DNA of 64,000 nt from positions 7,400,423 through 7,464,422 of the forward strand of contig CM070515.1 of the NCBI GenBank assembly GCA_036346375.1, written 5' to 3'. The notes under the pieces are model-generated. The model was not told where the DNA came from and did not search any database. It saw only the letters and a program-made list of their open reading frames with translations. Within the stretch, counting starts at the first letter, position 1, and each line of letters starts with the position of its first letter. This DNA is from Guadua angustifolia. Its lineage: Eukaryota; Streptophyta; Magnoliopsida; Poales; Poaceae. The position numbers were made by a program, and so were the translations under genes. Of this stretch, positions 24,720 through 37,271 are shown one piece after another.

Positions 24720-25560
24720 TTTCATTTTTTTTCTAGCATCAGGAGGCAATCTCATGATTGGTTCAAATTTGGTGAAATTTCAGCAATTTTGCCGAAGATC
24801 TCGGTAATTTTGACCAGATTTCAATTTTTGGGACCAGGTTTGGGACAATTGCTCTTAACAATGTCATCTCCTATGAAAATATTTTGGAAAAATGAATTTT
24901 GGAGACATTTTATAAAAAATATATAAGCACTATTGGATTTTTTTTTTAAAATGTAAAAGTTTGATCATGCTCTGAAAAATTTATGGTACCATATTTAGTA
25001 GTCTAGAATCATATAGAAAACTTTTCAAAATAATTTAACTTCTTTTGTTATGTTTCAAAAATGAAAAAACTGAAGGAATATAAATGAGACAGTAACCGTG
25101 CCATAATTTTATAAATTCGCTCGAGTGTGATCATGATCCAAAATTTTTAGGAGAGCTCAATCATTGCTTTAGTACCATTCTGTAAAATTTTCAAAAATTG
25201 TAAACTTGTTTTGATTACTCAATCAAATCTATGGAAGTATTGTCTCAGCCTTTTTATCAGGACAGTACCTTTTTTCAATTTTTTAAAAATTTCTCAAATT
25301 TAATCATCATCTAAAAAGTTTAGGGGAATATTACTAATTTGTCAGGACCATCCAAAATTCAAAATTTTCTAATGTTGTTTGGACTACTTTTCGTTCATTT
25401 CAAATTTATCGAGATTTCAAAAATTTTGGTTAAAATCTTGGCAATTTTGGCTAAAATTTCAAAAACTCGAGTTCAAAACTTACCGGATTTGAATTTTACA
25501 TTTTAAATTTTGATCATATTTCGCTAAAATTTTGAATTTCGGCCGGGTGTTATATTGCCG
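24720..25560. repeat. AT-rich dispersed repeat, family A, copy
   Basis: Framed by GGTGAAATTTCAGCAATTTT and GCTAAAATTTTGAATTTCGG words. Inner blocks (TCGAGTGTGATCATGATCC, ATCAAATCTATGGAAG, TCAGGACAGTACC) are the reverse complement of blocks at about 8225-8640. No coding sequence. Confidence 0.65.
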
Positions 25561-26265
25561 TCGGCTGCATGCGGGCCAAACCGCCGTTCCTCACTGTGAT
25601 GCTCCTCCATCAGCCAGCGCTCGATGCCGGCCGAGCGGCCGCCGCCGCGCTCATGGCCACCTGCCTTGCTGCGCTTTGGGCCGCAGCTCTATGCCGCTCT
25701 GCGCAGCTGCCTCATCTGGCTCAGCCATGGACTTGGTGGGAAGATAAGAAGAGCGATAGGAATTAATGGTACTGTATTGTTTATTCAGGGCCGGCCATGC
25801 TGCGTGGTAAACGAATCACACAAACGAATATGGTACGTATAGCACGGCTGCTTCTGATTTACCCAAACATTAAGAGATGTCCAGCAAGGTGCATTGAAAG
25901 GAGAAAAGAAAGAAAGAAATACTAGCTCTGTTTAGAAATGTAAGACATATATACATAAAATATTATCTTGTATCTTGCAAGATAATTAAATAGGATATGT
26001 AGATCATTTTTATCATACTTTTTTTTCAATTTTATTGTAACTTTAATGCTCATGGAAAGTTAAAATACGCACTATATATATATCCGGTGTACGAGAAATA
26101 CAGAAAAAAAGTAGACAAGAACCGGCCCGCTCTTACGTGGGCTCCTTGTCAGTGGCTCCGTTTCTTAACGGACTTCATTACACCACCTAAAAGTCACTGA
26201 TTTGATAGAACCGCAGATCTTAATAAATTTCTTTCCAGGAACAAACTGTTCTCTCAGGATAGGAA
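25561..26265. other. Intergenic, no supported gene
   Basis: A short GC-rich island (25565-25740) gives reading frames in three frames without a recognisable product. At 25920-26080 a TACTAGCTCTGTTTAGAAATGT sequence resembles one end of a Stowaway element. Nothing else can be supported. Confidence 0.3.
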
Positions 26266-26271
26266 TCATTT

Positions 26272-26499
26272 ATGGTTTGTCGGACAGGCTTGATAATTTT
26301 GTTGGCAACAACCTTTGTTGGTGCCCTAGCATCTCCCACAGCGTCAATCGAACTGATCAAACCAAAAAAAATCTATAAACAAGTGTACGAGAATTTGGGG
26401 TACCAACCTCTGCTCACTGCTGCTACTCAACAGAGAAAAGCATACTATCGAAGCAAGCCAGTTAGCGTTCAGAAATACATCCTCTGTGAGACTATTTAG
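26272..26499 (+). CDS. Short unassigned ORF with signal-peptide-like start
   Basis: A 75-codon frame starts with ATG at 26272 and ends with TAG. Residues 3-22 are hydrophobic (LIILLATTFVGALASPTAS), like a secretory signal peptide with a cleavage site after Ala, followed by a basic, Lys/Tyr-rich tail. I do not recognise the family. It lies among Stowaway-like ends (25920 and about 26690), so it could be chance sequence or the remnant of a transposed gene. No splice partner is evident. Confidence 0.2.
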   Translation: MVCRTGLIILLATTFVGALASPTASIELIKPKKIYKQVYENLGYQPLLTAATQQRKAYYRSKPVSVQKYILCETI

Positions 26500-26721
26500 T
26501 GTACTCATATTAATTTTCTCTCAACCATATATATTTATTCATTGCCCCTACATAAAGTATTATTTTTTATCTTCCAATACAAATGAGATATTAAGTCACG
26601 TTTTATCGGAACTTTTTTAATTTTATCGTAGCTTTAATTCTTATGTAAAATTAAAATATAATTTAAAAAGGATAGGAGTATTTTTTTTTCTTTGTGTGCT
26701 TCTTCGCATGCAACTATGCAG

Positions 26722-26823
26722 GAGCACCCAAAACACAAAGCCTAGAGCCCTAGACTAAGCTGGAGGCTTGCATTGAATATATGCAATGCAAGGACTTGTG
26801 TGTTCTTGGTTTTGGGTGCTTGC
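26722..26823. repeat. Imperfect inverted repeat (hairpin)
   Basis: GCACCCAAAACACAAAG on the left pairs with TTGGTTTTGGGTGC on the right, and the centre holds CTTGCATTG and CAATGCAAG around a short loop. It could be a very small MITE or fold as a precursor-like hairpin RNA. Confidence 0.45.
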
Positions 26824-26829
26824 AAACTC

Positions 26830-27970
26830 CAAGGCCTCCTTGAGAACATAAACTGCCTCTGGAGTCTGAATCCATGTGCATAACAAAATGAAGAAACCCA
26901 AGCACTGCTCACTGACCTAGATGAATGTGAGGGGGTTGAGAGTTGAGACCTTCTGCTCTCGATCTCAAATCCCAAGTACCATGGAGAAAAAAAAAATGCA
27001 AGGGTGCACCTACAAGAAATGAGACAAAAGTGGCAAAATTTTTCTCTTGTTTTGTTGCTTTGTGACATCAGTTTCAAACACCGTGACGTCAAAAGAACTC
27101 TCTTGGAAAAAAAAACAAATTAAGAATGATCTTAGCAAAATCTTTGATGAAAATTCGAACTTGTCATACTTCCCAACAATAGTGAACAGCTTTTAGTTTT
27201 TAACCATGAAACTATATGTCAAGATCTATCTACTAATTTTAGTTCACCTCTAAGCAAACCATTCTTGTTTGTCTCTTCACGTCTCTTTGCAGATGTTTGT
27301 CTCTTCACATTGTTGCATGCTTCTCTAACCAGGCTCAAATGATCATAGTCATCGACAGCGCTACTCTATCGAATTAGTCTCTCGATCAAAAGCGACGTGA
27401 CTCGATAGGAAAAGACTAAGGAAATAAGCTAGCTATCACAAAATGATCAACCAAGCAACTAAACAGGGGCACCAGTAAGTGAGTTGCCCCTTTCATGATA
27501 GGTACTCTCCCCTCCTCATTTCCCTTTCCAAGTGAGTGGCGAAAAGGACGGCAGCAACCGAGTGTCTTCAACGGCAAGGAAGGTGAAGTAACTGCGAATA
27601 CATTGTGAAGTTCTATAAGCACTCACTGTAACACACTAGCACTGTTGTTCCTAAGGATCCTTTCCTTCCTATCGAAATATTTGGACAACTTATTAACCAT
27701 TCGGGAGAAGACTTCATGCTGTAAACATCAGTAAACATGTTAATATCCACAGCTGTTTAGTCAAATTGACAGAGATTGGGCGTGTGTCCCTGTCAAATTA
27801 CTGCCGCTCTACACTCGCAAGAGAGAGATGATTTTGAGGGTTTTTACATCGCAGGATTGGACCTTTCGCTAGAATGTGACGTGCGATTATCCAACTGCTG
27901 GCCACTTCGCACGCATCGTGAGTGCACGCAGACACTGGGCCTGTCCTGATGTGATGCCAACGTATCACAG
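26830..27970. other. Intergenic, no supported gene
   Basis: Unique-looking sequence of mixed composition; no reading frame, transposon end or RNA gene could be supported. Confidence 0.35.
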
Positions 27971-27971
27971 G

Positions 27972-28445
27972 TAGGGGTGCAAACGGAGCGATATTTGACC
28001 GATCAAGCAATTCGTTTAAATCCGATCGAATCCGAAAAATGATATCCGGTTATATCCGGATTCGATCGGATTCGAATCGCCTATCAAGAAAGTATCCGAT
28101 CCGTATCCGATCCATACCGCATATCCGAGATATCCAAAAATATCGGTAAATGAGTGAAATAGATATCCGATGATCCGATAAACATAAACATTCTACATCA
28201 TATAAGTTCATATGTTGATTGGAATTATACTTAGCTACATATTATTCTTATATAGGAAGGCAACTATTATTGAATTTGAAACACTTATATGTCTCCAAGG
28301 TTCAGTAAAGTTTTGTGTATGATTGATTGATCTTAATATACGCCCATATATGGTTTCGCTTTCGCGTTATCCGACTAACTATTCGTGAATCACTAACCGT
28401 CCGAACGATCAGATTCGCTCCGTATTCGCATCGTAATCCATGTTC
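27972..28445 (+). mobile_element. hAT-like MITE, 3'-truncated copy
   Basis: Begins TAGGGGTGCAAACGGAGCG and runs collinear with the full copy at 34493-35128 (shared CATAAACATT, CATATAAGTTCATATG, GAATTTGAAACACTTATATG, AAAGTTTTGTGTATG), then stops after GTAATCCATGTTC. The right inverted repeat is missing. Confidence 0.75.
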
Positions 28446-29793
28446 TCCCCTCTCGCATTGACTTGGGCATAAAAAAAAAACCCTACTAATGCACCAAAGT
28501 TATCTCCTCTCCTTGGCTCCTTGCCCGGCCACTAGCCATGTTTATGTGCCTTTATTTCCTCTTGTCCCCATCAGTGTCCTAACGCTCGATCTATCTGTTC
28601 AGATCAGGAATTCAATCGTTTGGTTTGTAGTAGTACCACCGAGGCACCGAGTAGTAGACTAGCAGCAGCAGCAGCAGCAGCAGCAGTAGCTTCAGCAGGA
28701 AGGAAGGGTGATGGAATTGTTGTGTCAGGACAGGGTGCTTAAAATTGCTTGCGTAGCATGAATGAACAGGACCGAATAAAGGCAGCGATGGAATTGCTAG
28801 CAGTAGTTTTAATCAGTCAGGACATTGCATGCAGTTAGTGGAGTAGTAGTGTAATGTTTACTTTCTTAGTGATGTGATATGCACCTACTGAAATTCAATC
28901 TTGAATGTCAGTCTCAGATATAAGCGATCGAAGACACCGTTTCCAGCACCTGAACATCGTTGGGTTCTTGTAGAAATCGCAATGTTCATTTTTTTTCGAA
29001 ATTCTAAAAAAGTCCTATAAAATTTCTGCATATAATTTGGAATTTATAGGATAAAAAAAACTACCAACGGAAATTAGTCACCTTTATTAGTTTCAGGCAA
29101 AGAATGAATTCAATTTCACCATATTTTCTAAATTATACCGAATTCTATTCACCCCTTCCCACCGCAATCCCATCCACCATGAGAATCTGCAGCACCACCA
29201 AACCCCATGACTCACCACCCCATCACATCCACACAACCCAATGACTCCCCGCTTCCCATCATTTTCAGTTAGACAAACAAATCCACCCTCCCCCCAACCT
29301 TAGCAATGGCGTTTGTGTGAGAGTGTACCAGTACTCATTAGATACTCCTTTCTTTCTTCACACATTCCCATGCACACATTTCCCCATGCGCACACACACA
29401 CCGTAGATGCTGTTCAGTAGTGTACTACTGCTGGCTCCTACTACACGGTCACATAAACACAAGCCTTTGCATGGTCACTCAAGCTCCCCTCCCTCCCTTC
29501 ACTTGTTGTAGCGTTTTGCTTTGCTGTGTTGGTTGACACAGTGGGTGCGGGTGGTGGTAGTACCAGTGAGCTGCAAACCTTGGACATGAATTGAGAGGCC
29601 CCTATCTTTTCCTGTCCATCTCTGAGTGATGGATTGATGTGTGATGCCTCACTAGCTGAGCCCCCCTTCCTTTGTGGCAAATCTCATCAGCAACAGGGAC
29701 CTCTGGTGTGACTACTTGTTGCAATTTTCTTTCTCTTGCCTCTCCATATCTTTGCTGCTGTCTTCTTCTTTAGTTCTCACATAGAGAGCTGGG

Positions 29794-29828
<35 letters not shown>
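28446..29828 (+). promoter_or_regulatory. Upstream region and 5' UTR of the kelch gene, with two microsatellites
   Basis: Contains a CAG repeat at 28661-28686 and, just before the start codon, a GA repeat at about 29796-29824. The AC/CT-rich composition from 29150 on is like a grass 5' untranslated leader. I cannot place a TATA box or the transcription start with confidence. Confidence 0.4.
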
Positions 29829-29829
<1 letters not shown>

Positions 29830-32800
29830 TGGAGAGGGGGAGGAAGGCAATGTGGCTGTACCCAAAGGTGGCTGGCTTCAACCCTCCTGAGAGATGGGGG
29901 CACTCTGCTTGCTTCTTCGAAGGAGTTGTCTACGTCTTTGGGGTATGTATCCTTTGCTAGTTCAGTCGTTCGTTTCATGTTCTTGATCATATCTTCTACT
30001 AGTTCTTCATTTGCCTGTTCCATCCTTAATCTTTTACTAGTTCTTCATTTGCCTGTCCCATCCTTAGGAAATTTGCATGTTACTGCTAGTTTTTCTTGAG
30101 CTGTGAAACAGGGACAATTGCTCAGCAGTTCGGAGCCTATCGATGCTGTTTTTTTTATTAGAGTTAACATGAAGAGGCTGTAGGTTCTGACATTTTTCGG
30201 GGAGAGGTTCTTTGGAGAGAAAGAAGTGCTTTTTTGGTGTTAATCTTCCGGGCTTGTATTTTGTCCTGTTGCAGCTCCCCTCTGGTGCAGGAAAATGTTT
30301 TGCAGCTTTCAGTACCTAAAGTGAGACCGTGAGAAGCCCGTCCTTGCTGTAATATTCCTTCAGGATGAAAAGTAGCAGCAAAAGACAGTATCTTTGCCTT
30401 TTCATGAATTACTGCCATCAGTTTGTCACCACCTGCAAACAACGCATAAAAATCTTTTCCCCTTCACATTAGAAACACGGCGAGACTACGAGAGTTCTTC
30501 GCTAGATTTGATTATTAGTCACTCATGAAGTAAACCTCTGTAATTAAGTTAGTGGCAATTGTACTGCAAAAGGCTAGTCGTCCTGGAAAAACAAACGAAA
30601 AAGAAAGAACAGGGCCTTTCCGCTGTTCTTTCTCTTTCTCCCATCTTTTGGACCACTCCTGTTTTTGTTTCTTGATATGCTGTGGTGTGTGTGGTCACGC
30701 GAAGGAAATCATAAACATGGTACTGCACCGACCGAAAGACCGTCCTTTTTTCCTTAACGATGGTCTCCACTCCAAGCACTTCAATTTTCACAGCTCACAC
30801 CCATCGGTTAATCACCGTAATCCCCATGCTTTTAGTACAAACTTGCAATCATGACAAAAAATAGGAAGTTTTAATTCCCGTAGTTATCTGGAAAAGTTCT
30901 CATGTTCCAAACGGGGTGTAATATATGCTTTCTTGTGGTGCCATGCTTTTGTTCTCCATGAAGGGATGCTGCGGTGGCCTGCATTTCAGCGACGTGCTGA
31001 CCCTTAACCTGGAGACCATGGTGTGGAGCTCCCTCGTGACGACCGGCCAGAGGCCCGGGACCCGGGACAGCCACGGCACGGCGCTGATCGGCCACCGGAT
31101 GATGGTGTTCGGTGGCACCAACGGCTCCCAGAAGGTGAACGACCTCCACGTGCTGGACCTGAGGACCAAGGACTGGAGCAGGCCGCTCTGCAAGGGGACC
31201 CCGCCGTCGCCGCGGGAGAGCCACACGGTCACGGTGGCTGGCGGCGACCGGCTGGTGGTCTTCGGCGGGAGCGGAGAAGGGGAGGGCAACTACCTGAACG
31301 ACGTGCACGTGCTGGACGTGGGCACCATGACGTGGACGTCGCCGGAGGTCAAGGGCGACGTCCCCGCGCCGAGGGACAGCCACGGCGCCGTCGCTGTCGG
31401 CAACAGGCTGTTCGTCTACGGGGGAGACTGTGGCGATCGCTACCACGGCGAGGTGGATGTGCTTGACATGGACAGCATGGCTTGGTCGAGGGTAAGCCTC
31501 ATGTCCTTGTCATGTGTGGTAGGCTGAAATGTGACCGGATGCCGATGTTTTCGGTGTAGAGCTCCATTATGTTCAGTTTCGATGCTAACTTGTTGCATTA
31601 GATATTATGTAAATCTATGGGAGTTTATTAATCTCTGATGCTGACTTCTTTGGTCTCTGTGGAGTACGATAGTGACATGATTTTCAGCGTGCACATCTTG
31701 TCAGTAATTTGGTTAGTCTAGCTTTAATAATGTTACGACATTTGGCAGGATTATTGTTAGGTAATAGTTTGCATTGTGCAAAATGCTGACTCTTAACTTT
31801 TCTATGCTGTTATCATTGAAGAAACTTATCTAAGACTTGTTTGATCAGACTGAAAAATGTGACAAGAAAAATGATGCTTCTTTCGAAGTTGTAGCAGGAG
31901 AACTGCTGCCATTATAGTAATTGCAGCAATTTGCTTAGTTCAGCTTAAAACTTATACGTCAGTGCATCAGATATTGTCAATGAAATTTACGTATCTGGAT
32001 TATTTGGTTCTAACTTTGCTGATTTACAGTTTGCAGTAAAAGGAGCCTCACCTGGTGTGCGAGCAGGTCATGTAGCTGTAGGCGTTGGGTCTAAGGTTAG
32101 CATCAATTATTGAATATGTAATTAACTTTTATGAGGAAAACTCTTGTTCAGGTTCCTAAGTAAGCACATCTGGATAGGTCTATGTTATTGGAGGAGTTGG
32201 TGATAAGCAATACTACAGTGATGCCTGGATTCTTGATGTTGCAAGTCAGTCTTGGACTCAACTTGAGATATGCGGGCAGCAACCCCAGGGGCGGTTTTCT
32301 CATACCGCTGTTGTCATGAATACTGATATTGCAATCTACGGAGGGTAAGTTTTCAGAAACAAATCAACAAATCATTATAGTTCATTAAAAATTATATTTG
32401 GTAACAATTTGACATACCTTGAAAATTCACAGATGTGGTGAAGATGAACGGCCCTTAAATGAGCTACTCATTCTGCAGTTGGGCTCTGAGCATCCAAATG
32501 GCCGCTACAACATCTCGATGTGCAAGATTTTGAGCAATCACTGGAGCCAGGAGAAGCGGAAATTCTTGAGAGCAGAAAACGTGAGTAGCTTAACTTACAT
32601 ATAAGTAGGCCTGATACTAATTCCTTCTCCAAAAACCAAGTATCATGCACGAGATATTACAGCAAAAAGACACAAGCATGGGCAATGGAGAACTCGGTAA
32701 GAAAACTCGAGAAGCAGAAATTGAGCAAAGAAATCCATTCCTGCGTGGTCTAGGTAAGCGGATTTCTTACCCAAAAAATCTATTTAGTCAGTGATATATT

Positions 32801-33760
32801 TCTGATCCTTACATTCATCGGTTAAATTGTTTACTTTTTTAGAGAATGGCCATGTGAAAAGAAGAAAAACTGGCGATGTTCGCCAAAATGAGGTCGAGTC
32901 GGAGCAGGAGGAGCACTCGCTATCTCTTTCCCAACATTCCTCACCTTCCCAATCCGATCAGGAGCAGAATGGAACCCAGAAACTTTCAGCTTCTCCCAAC
33001 GGATCGATCTCAGCATTGCAACCATTCGTTCGCCTCAGTACAAATGGCACTCTGAGGACTACTGGAGGAATGTCACTGAGGCCTCTGAAGACGGATCAGT
33101 TTCTCCGCACCATTGCACCACAACAGCGGCACGAAGTGCAGTTCCTAACCGCTGAACCTAAACCTCACCTCCGGCCTCCCGGTCCACCTCTCGTATGCCA
33201 CCTCCTTCACATCACTACATCAGCCATTTATGTTCAGCCACTTTATCCATGTTTCCTGACGCCTATTGTTCCGGTTGCTTAATCTGCAGATTGGCGCTGA
33301 GGTTCACGGGACAATCGATGGAGCTTTCGACTCGGGGTACCTCATGACTGCCGTTGTGAACGGACAGCTCTTCAGAGGCGTCCTGTTTGCTCCTGTAAGC
33401 AAAATCCATCTGGAAACTAGTTACAAACGGCACACATTGTTCGTGCTTTGCTTTGCCCTTGACGTTTTTCGCCATTCACTTTCTTCTCAGGGACCGGGAG
33501 TGACAGCCCCGAGACCCACAGTGCACCATCAGATTCTGACGAGCTCCGCCGTTCCTCCCCAGCAGCGCCCAATGCTGGCTCACGCCATCCCGGTTCATGC
33601 CAGGCCGGTGCCACAGGCGACGGGCTTCGTACTGCCAGACTGCAGCCATCATGCGCGGCAAGGGTTCCCGGCGAAGGTCGTCAAGCCTGAGCCGGAGAGG
33701 ACCAGCAGCGATCTGCATGATGTTGTTCTCACACTGGGAGGGCCTGGAGGGGGCAAGTGA
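29829..33760 (+). CDS. Kelch-repeat protein (kelch/galactose-oxidase-like beta-propeller), intact, nine exons
   Basis: Coding exons: 29829-29942, 30964-31491, 32030-32095, 32178-32344, 32433-32580, 32663-32753, 32843-33192, 33290-33394, 33491-33760. All introns are GT-AG and all phases match, giving 612 codons plus TGA. Six kelch blades show the FGG/YGG/IGG motif near residues 37, 87, 138, 191, 241 and 290, so the N-terminal half should fold as a six-bladed propeller, usually a protein-binding scaffold. The second half is polar, with a basic KRRK near residue 378 that could be a nuclear signal, and a Pro-rich C-terminus. It resembles plant kelch proteins annotated as tip-elongation-aberrant or Rab9-effector-like; exact function unknown. 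The ATG at 29829 follows a GA repeat; the next in-frame ATG is seven codons downstream. Confidence 0.9.
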
Positions 33761-34490
33761 CCTCTTGTTTACTGAACTTCTTGAGATCCAGGCCCTGATG
33801 TTTATCTGTTAACTTGCTTTGTAAAATAGACATTCTGGTTGAGGAAAATAAGACCAGTAGCTTTGTGTGATCGTCGCTGATCATGCGCAGATGGCCTAGG
33901 GTGCTTTTAGGATTTTGTCCGCCTTTTTAATATGAATATATAGTGTTAGCTTGATGCAATCAGTTGTTGCTATGAGCAATTCTTGTCACTGGAATCATGT
34001 CTTTGAGGAAAGGTTTTTGTTACTAGCGAGCTTCCATGGAGCCTTAAACATGTTATTTTCTGATGGGACTGAACAATTTTGCTAAAATTTGCGTCATGGG
34101 TGTTTCATGTTGGAATTCTGGTCCACCTACTTGAAAAAAGCCAGAATAAAGTGCACGCTATGAACTTAGAGCGATAGAGCTTGCAATTAGTACTTGCTCA
34201 AAGAATCGATCAAATCTGGTTTCACTGAGAGAGAAGGGGGCAAATGATAAGACGAACCAAAAGAGAATCAACTGCATGCGAATCCGATAAAGCTCACCTA
34301 TTGTTTACTAGGCTGTTGTAGTAGCACGAACACACTGTTGTAGTAACTAGTAATTGCTTTGTCGTGAGGGCACGTATAATAAGTCTACATTAACTTGCTA
34401 TTAATATGTATACATCAATTTTATCATATATGAAAGAGTAAAAAAAAAGAGAACTAACTCTCATACAGTAGCTAGTATCGCAGAGAAACG
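33761..34490 (+). other. 3' UTR of the kelch gene and downstream spacer
   Basis: AT-rich sequence after the stop codon. AATAAG near 33848 and AATATGAATATATAG near 33930 could serve as polyadenylation signals. Beyond about 33970 nothing is recognised. Confidence 0.4.
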
Positions 34491-34492
34491 TG

Positions 34493-35128
34493 TAGGGTGC
34501 AAACGGAGCGGATAATTTCTGACCAATCCGAGCCCGAATTCGTTTAAAACCCGATTCGAATCCGAAAAAATGATATCTGGTTATATCCGGATTCGAATCC
34601 GCCTATCTGAAAAAAATATGGGTTAAGATATGGAAAGAGAAGTATCCGATTCGTATCTGATCCGTACCCGTATATCCGAGATATCCGAAAAATATTAGTG
34701 TAAATTAGTAAAATAGATATCCGATAACAGATCCGATAAACATAAACATTATACATCATATAAGTTCATATGTTGATTGAAATTATACTTGAATGCATAT
34801 TATTCTTATGTAAGGAAAACACCTATTATTGAATTTGAAACACTTATATGTCTTGAAGGTTCTAGTAAAGTTTTGTGTATGGTTGATCGATCCTAACATA
34901 TATGACATATATGGTTTCTACTTTCACGCATTATCTGATTAACTATTTGTGACCGAGACTAACCGTATCCAGAACGATCTGTATTCGCTCTGTATTCGTG
35001 ACCGAAGTAATCCATATTCAGTTTGAATCCGCAGCCTTTGTCAGATCCGATTCTATATCCGAGAAAAAATTTGGAATAGGATACGGAATAAGTGAAATCC
35101 ATCTGTATCCGATCCGTTTGCACCCCTA
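34493..35128 (+). mobile_element. hAT-like MITE, full-length copy
   Basis: Left end TAGGGTGCAAACGGAGCGGA and right end (reversed) TAGGGGTGCAAACGGATCGG are inverted repeats, and the interior is rich in ATATCCGGAT words. The 8-bp flanks GAAACGTG (34485-34492) and ACAACGTG (35129-35136) match at six positions, consistent with an old hAT target duplication. The copy at 27972 has the same orientation. Confidence 0.8.
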
Positions 35129-35136
35129 ACAACGTG

Positions 35137-36030
35137 TTATTGCCAGCCAAAATCCTATGTTGGGTCTAGATTGTTTACTCTAGATGATATAGATGAGAGT
35201 TACTTATTGTACAATCTTTAATGTTATAGCAAAAAATTGTTACTATACAAGTTAGATTTATTGTTTAATTTAGATGATATGGATAAGAAATAAAGTAAGT
35301 AGTGAGCTTTGTTATTGTACCGCTCTAAGTGACAAGTTTTTTTTCCCTATCAAAGGAGCAACTCCTTCCCCCATATTCTATTCTATAATCTATATCATAA
35401 ATAGTAATTGTTTTCGAGGAAAACATGTAAAAATACCAACCGTCATTTCGTAACATGCAAATTCTGCTATGTTTTTCTCTACAAGCTCTTCAAAATTTTA
35501 TTTTGCTAGAAGTGAGAGCCAAAGAAAGCTTACTTTTCTGGCCACGAGAGAAGATTTGGAACCTTGTCCATTTCACCTTCAAGCTTATTTTATAACATAA
35601 TTATGGCACGACAACGTCTAGCCTATGTTTGATATCACATAACGACATAAAACGAATACTGCCTTCGGTCTAAAATAGATGGCGTATTTGTTTGTAATAG
35701 GTTGGGTTTATGTCGCTTTTCTAACCTATGTTTGATATATGAAAGAAAAGACAACCAAACATGCATGCACCGAGAACCGTATTATAGATCAACAACGAGA
35801 TTGTGCTAACTCGTCTAAAATAGATGGCGTTTATTAATTTTTGTTTGTAAATAATTATTGTTTTAGTTTTTCGAGACAATACTTTTCGAGAAGGTCTAAT
35901 TTGAGGGTAACCTCAAACCAACAAATTTAAAGGCATCTTTGTATGATGCCATGTGTCATCTTCTCTATCCATCCTTACCATTTCCCTTCCCTCTTCGCTA
36001 ATCATTCTCCCGCCTCCCTTCTCCCCTCTC
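35137..36030. other. Intergenic, no supported gene
   Basis: AT-rich spacer. AAAATAGATGGCGT occurs twice (about 35675 and 35816) in a loose direct repeat. No coding region or clear transposon end. Confidence 0.35.
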
Positions 36031-36034
36031 TGGC

Positions 36035-36375
36035 ACAAAAATTTAAAATTAGAACATTTTAACTTTAATTTTAAATAGAAAATTTCAACTAGAAAAAAAC
36101 CATCTCAAAATTTTCAACTAGAAAAATTTAAATAAAAATTATAAGTCAGAAAGTTTCAATTTGAAAAATTTTAAATTAGAAAATTTCAACTAAAAAAATT
36201 TCAAATTAGAAAGTTTTGACTTGAAAAGTTTCAAATCGTAAAATTTCAAATTAGAAGTTTCAACTCAAAAAACTCAAATTGGAAAGTTTCAACTCAAAAG
36301 TTTTTAAATAAAAAAATTTCAAATTAGAAAATTTTAACCCAAAAAAATTTCAAATCGAAAAGTTTCATACTTTTC
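36035..36375. repeat. AT-rich minisatellite
   Basis: Short variants of AAATTTCAACTAGAAAAATT and TTTCAAATTAGAAA, about 17-20 bp each, follow one another for some 340 bp with no coding capacity. Confidence 0.65.
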
Positions 36376-36379
36376 ACCA

Positions 36380-37262
36380 AATGCCTTTATAAATTGCTAA
36401 TCAGTACTGATGTTAGATTCTCGCAGATAAACCACCAAGTGACTACTCGGGATGGCTGAAGTTAATCTTTTTAACTTTGGCTACTAATATCTATACTAAT
36501 ATTTAGATTGTACATATAAAAATGATGGGTATAGATTTGTCTTGAAAAATATTTTCATAATATTAAAATTTTACTAATGTTACAACAAAAATTACTGATC
36601 AAAGTTAGATTTTGAAAGTCGTACCGGTTTCCAAAGCATCACTTATTTGTAATTGGCAGAGTAGGTAAGTATACAATTATCAGGGGGTAATCATGAAAAA
36701 CAAAGTATTAACTCTTTCCTTGTCTTATGTGTATGGAGCTAAGTTGACAAGTAGTTTGGACCAGAGATAATATTATGTTGATGCAAAACACCTTTAAGCA
36801 ATAAAACAACTACAGATTTTAGCATAATCATCACATAACACAAATATGACACAACTAATGTGATTTTGTATCTACTATAAATAAGTTTTTATTGTAAACA
36901 TGACAGTTTGATCCAAGGTTTTAAATCATGGTTTTCACAGCTTCGTGGTAAGGCCATAAAAATGCTACATCAACTATTGCTAGCTATCATGAAAGCTATC
37001 ATTCGTTACATATTTAGTATTATAATTTTTAAAAATTAAATATGTATATAATATAAGTCATCTCCAAACAAATCATAAAATTATAGTACTTTAGAAAGTA
37101 TTTAGTATTTTTATAACAAGAATATACGTCAAAGTCCAAAATCAACAAACATTCTAATACATAACAAAGACTATCACGGATAACTATATCATAATGCTCT
37201 TAACAAATACTTAATCAAAGAAATATATGCTAGATTATTAAAAAAAGGGGCGAGATGGGGTT
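36380..37262. other. Intergenic, no supported gene
   Basis: AT-rich. The 36950-37200 part (GCTAGCTATCATGAAAGCTATC) shares GCTAGCTA/CTATAGCTA words with 37700 and 37970-38090, suggesting one older element into which the MITEs at 37272 and 37715 were inserted. Confidence 0.35.
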
Positions 37263-37271
37263 TTTTTATTA

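Noticed and set aside
30871..31446. 191-codon minus-strand frame opposite the kelch gene
   Set aside because: It is the antisense shadow of the GC-rich kelch exon 30964-31491.
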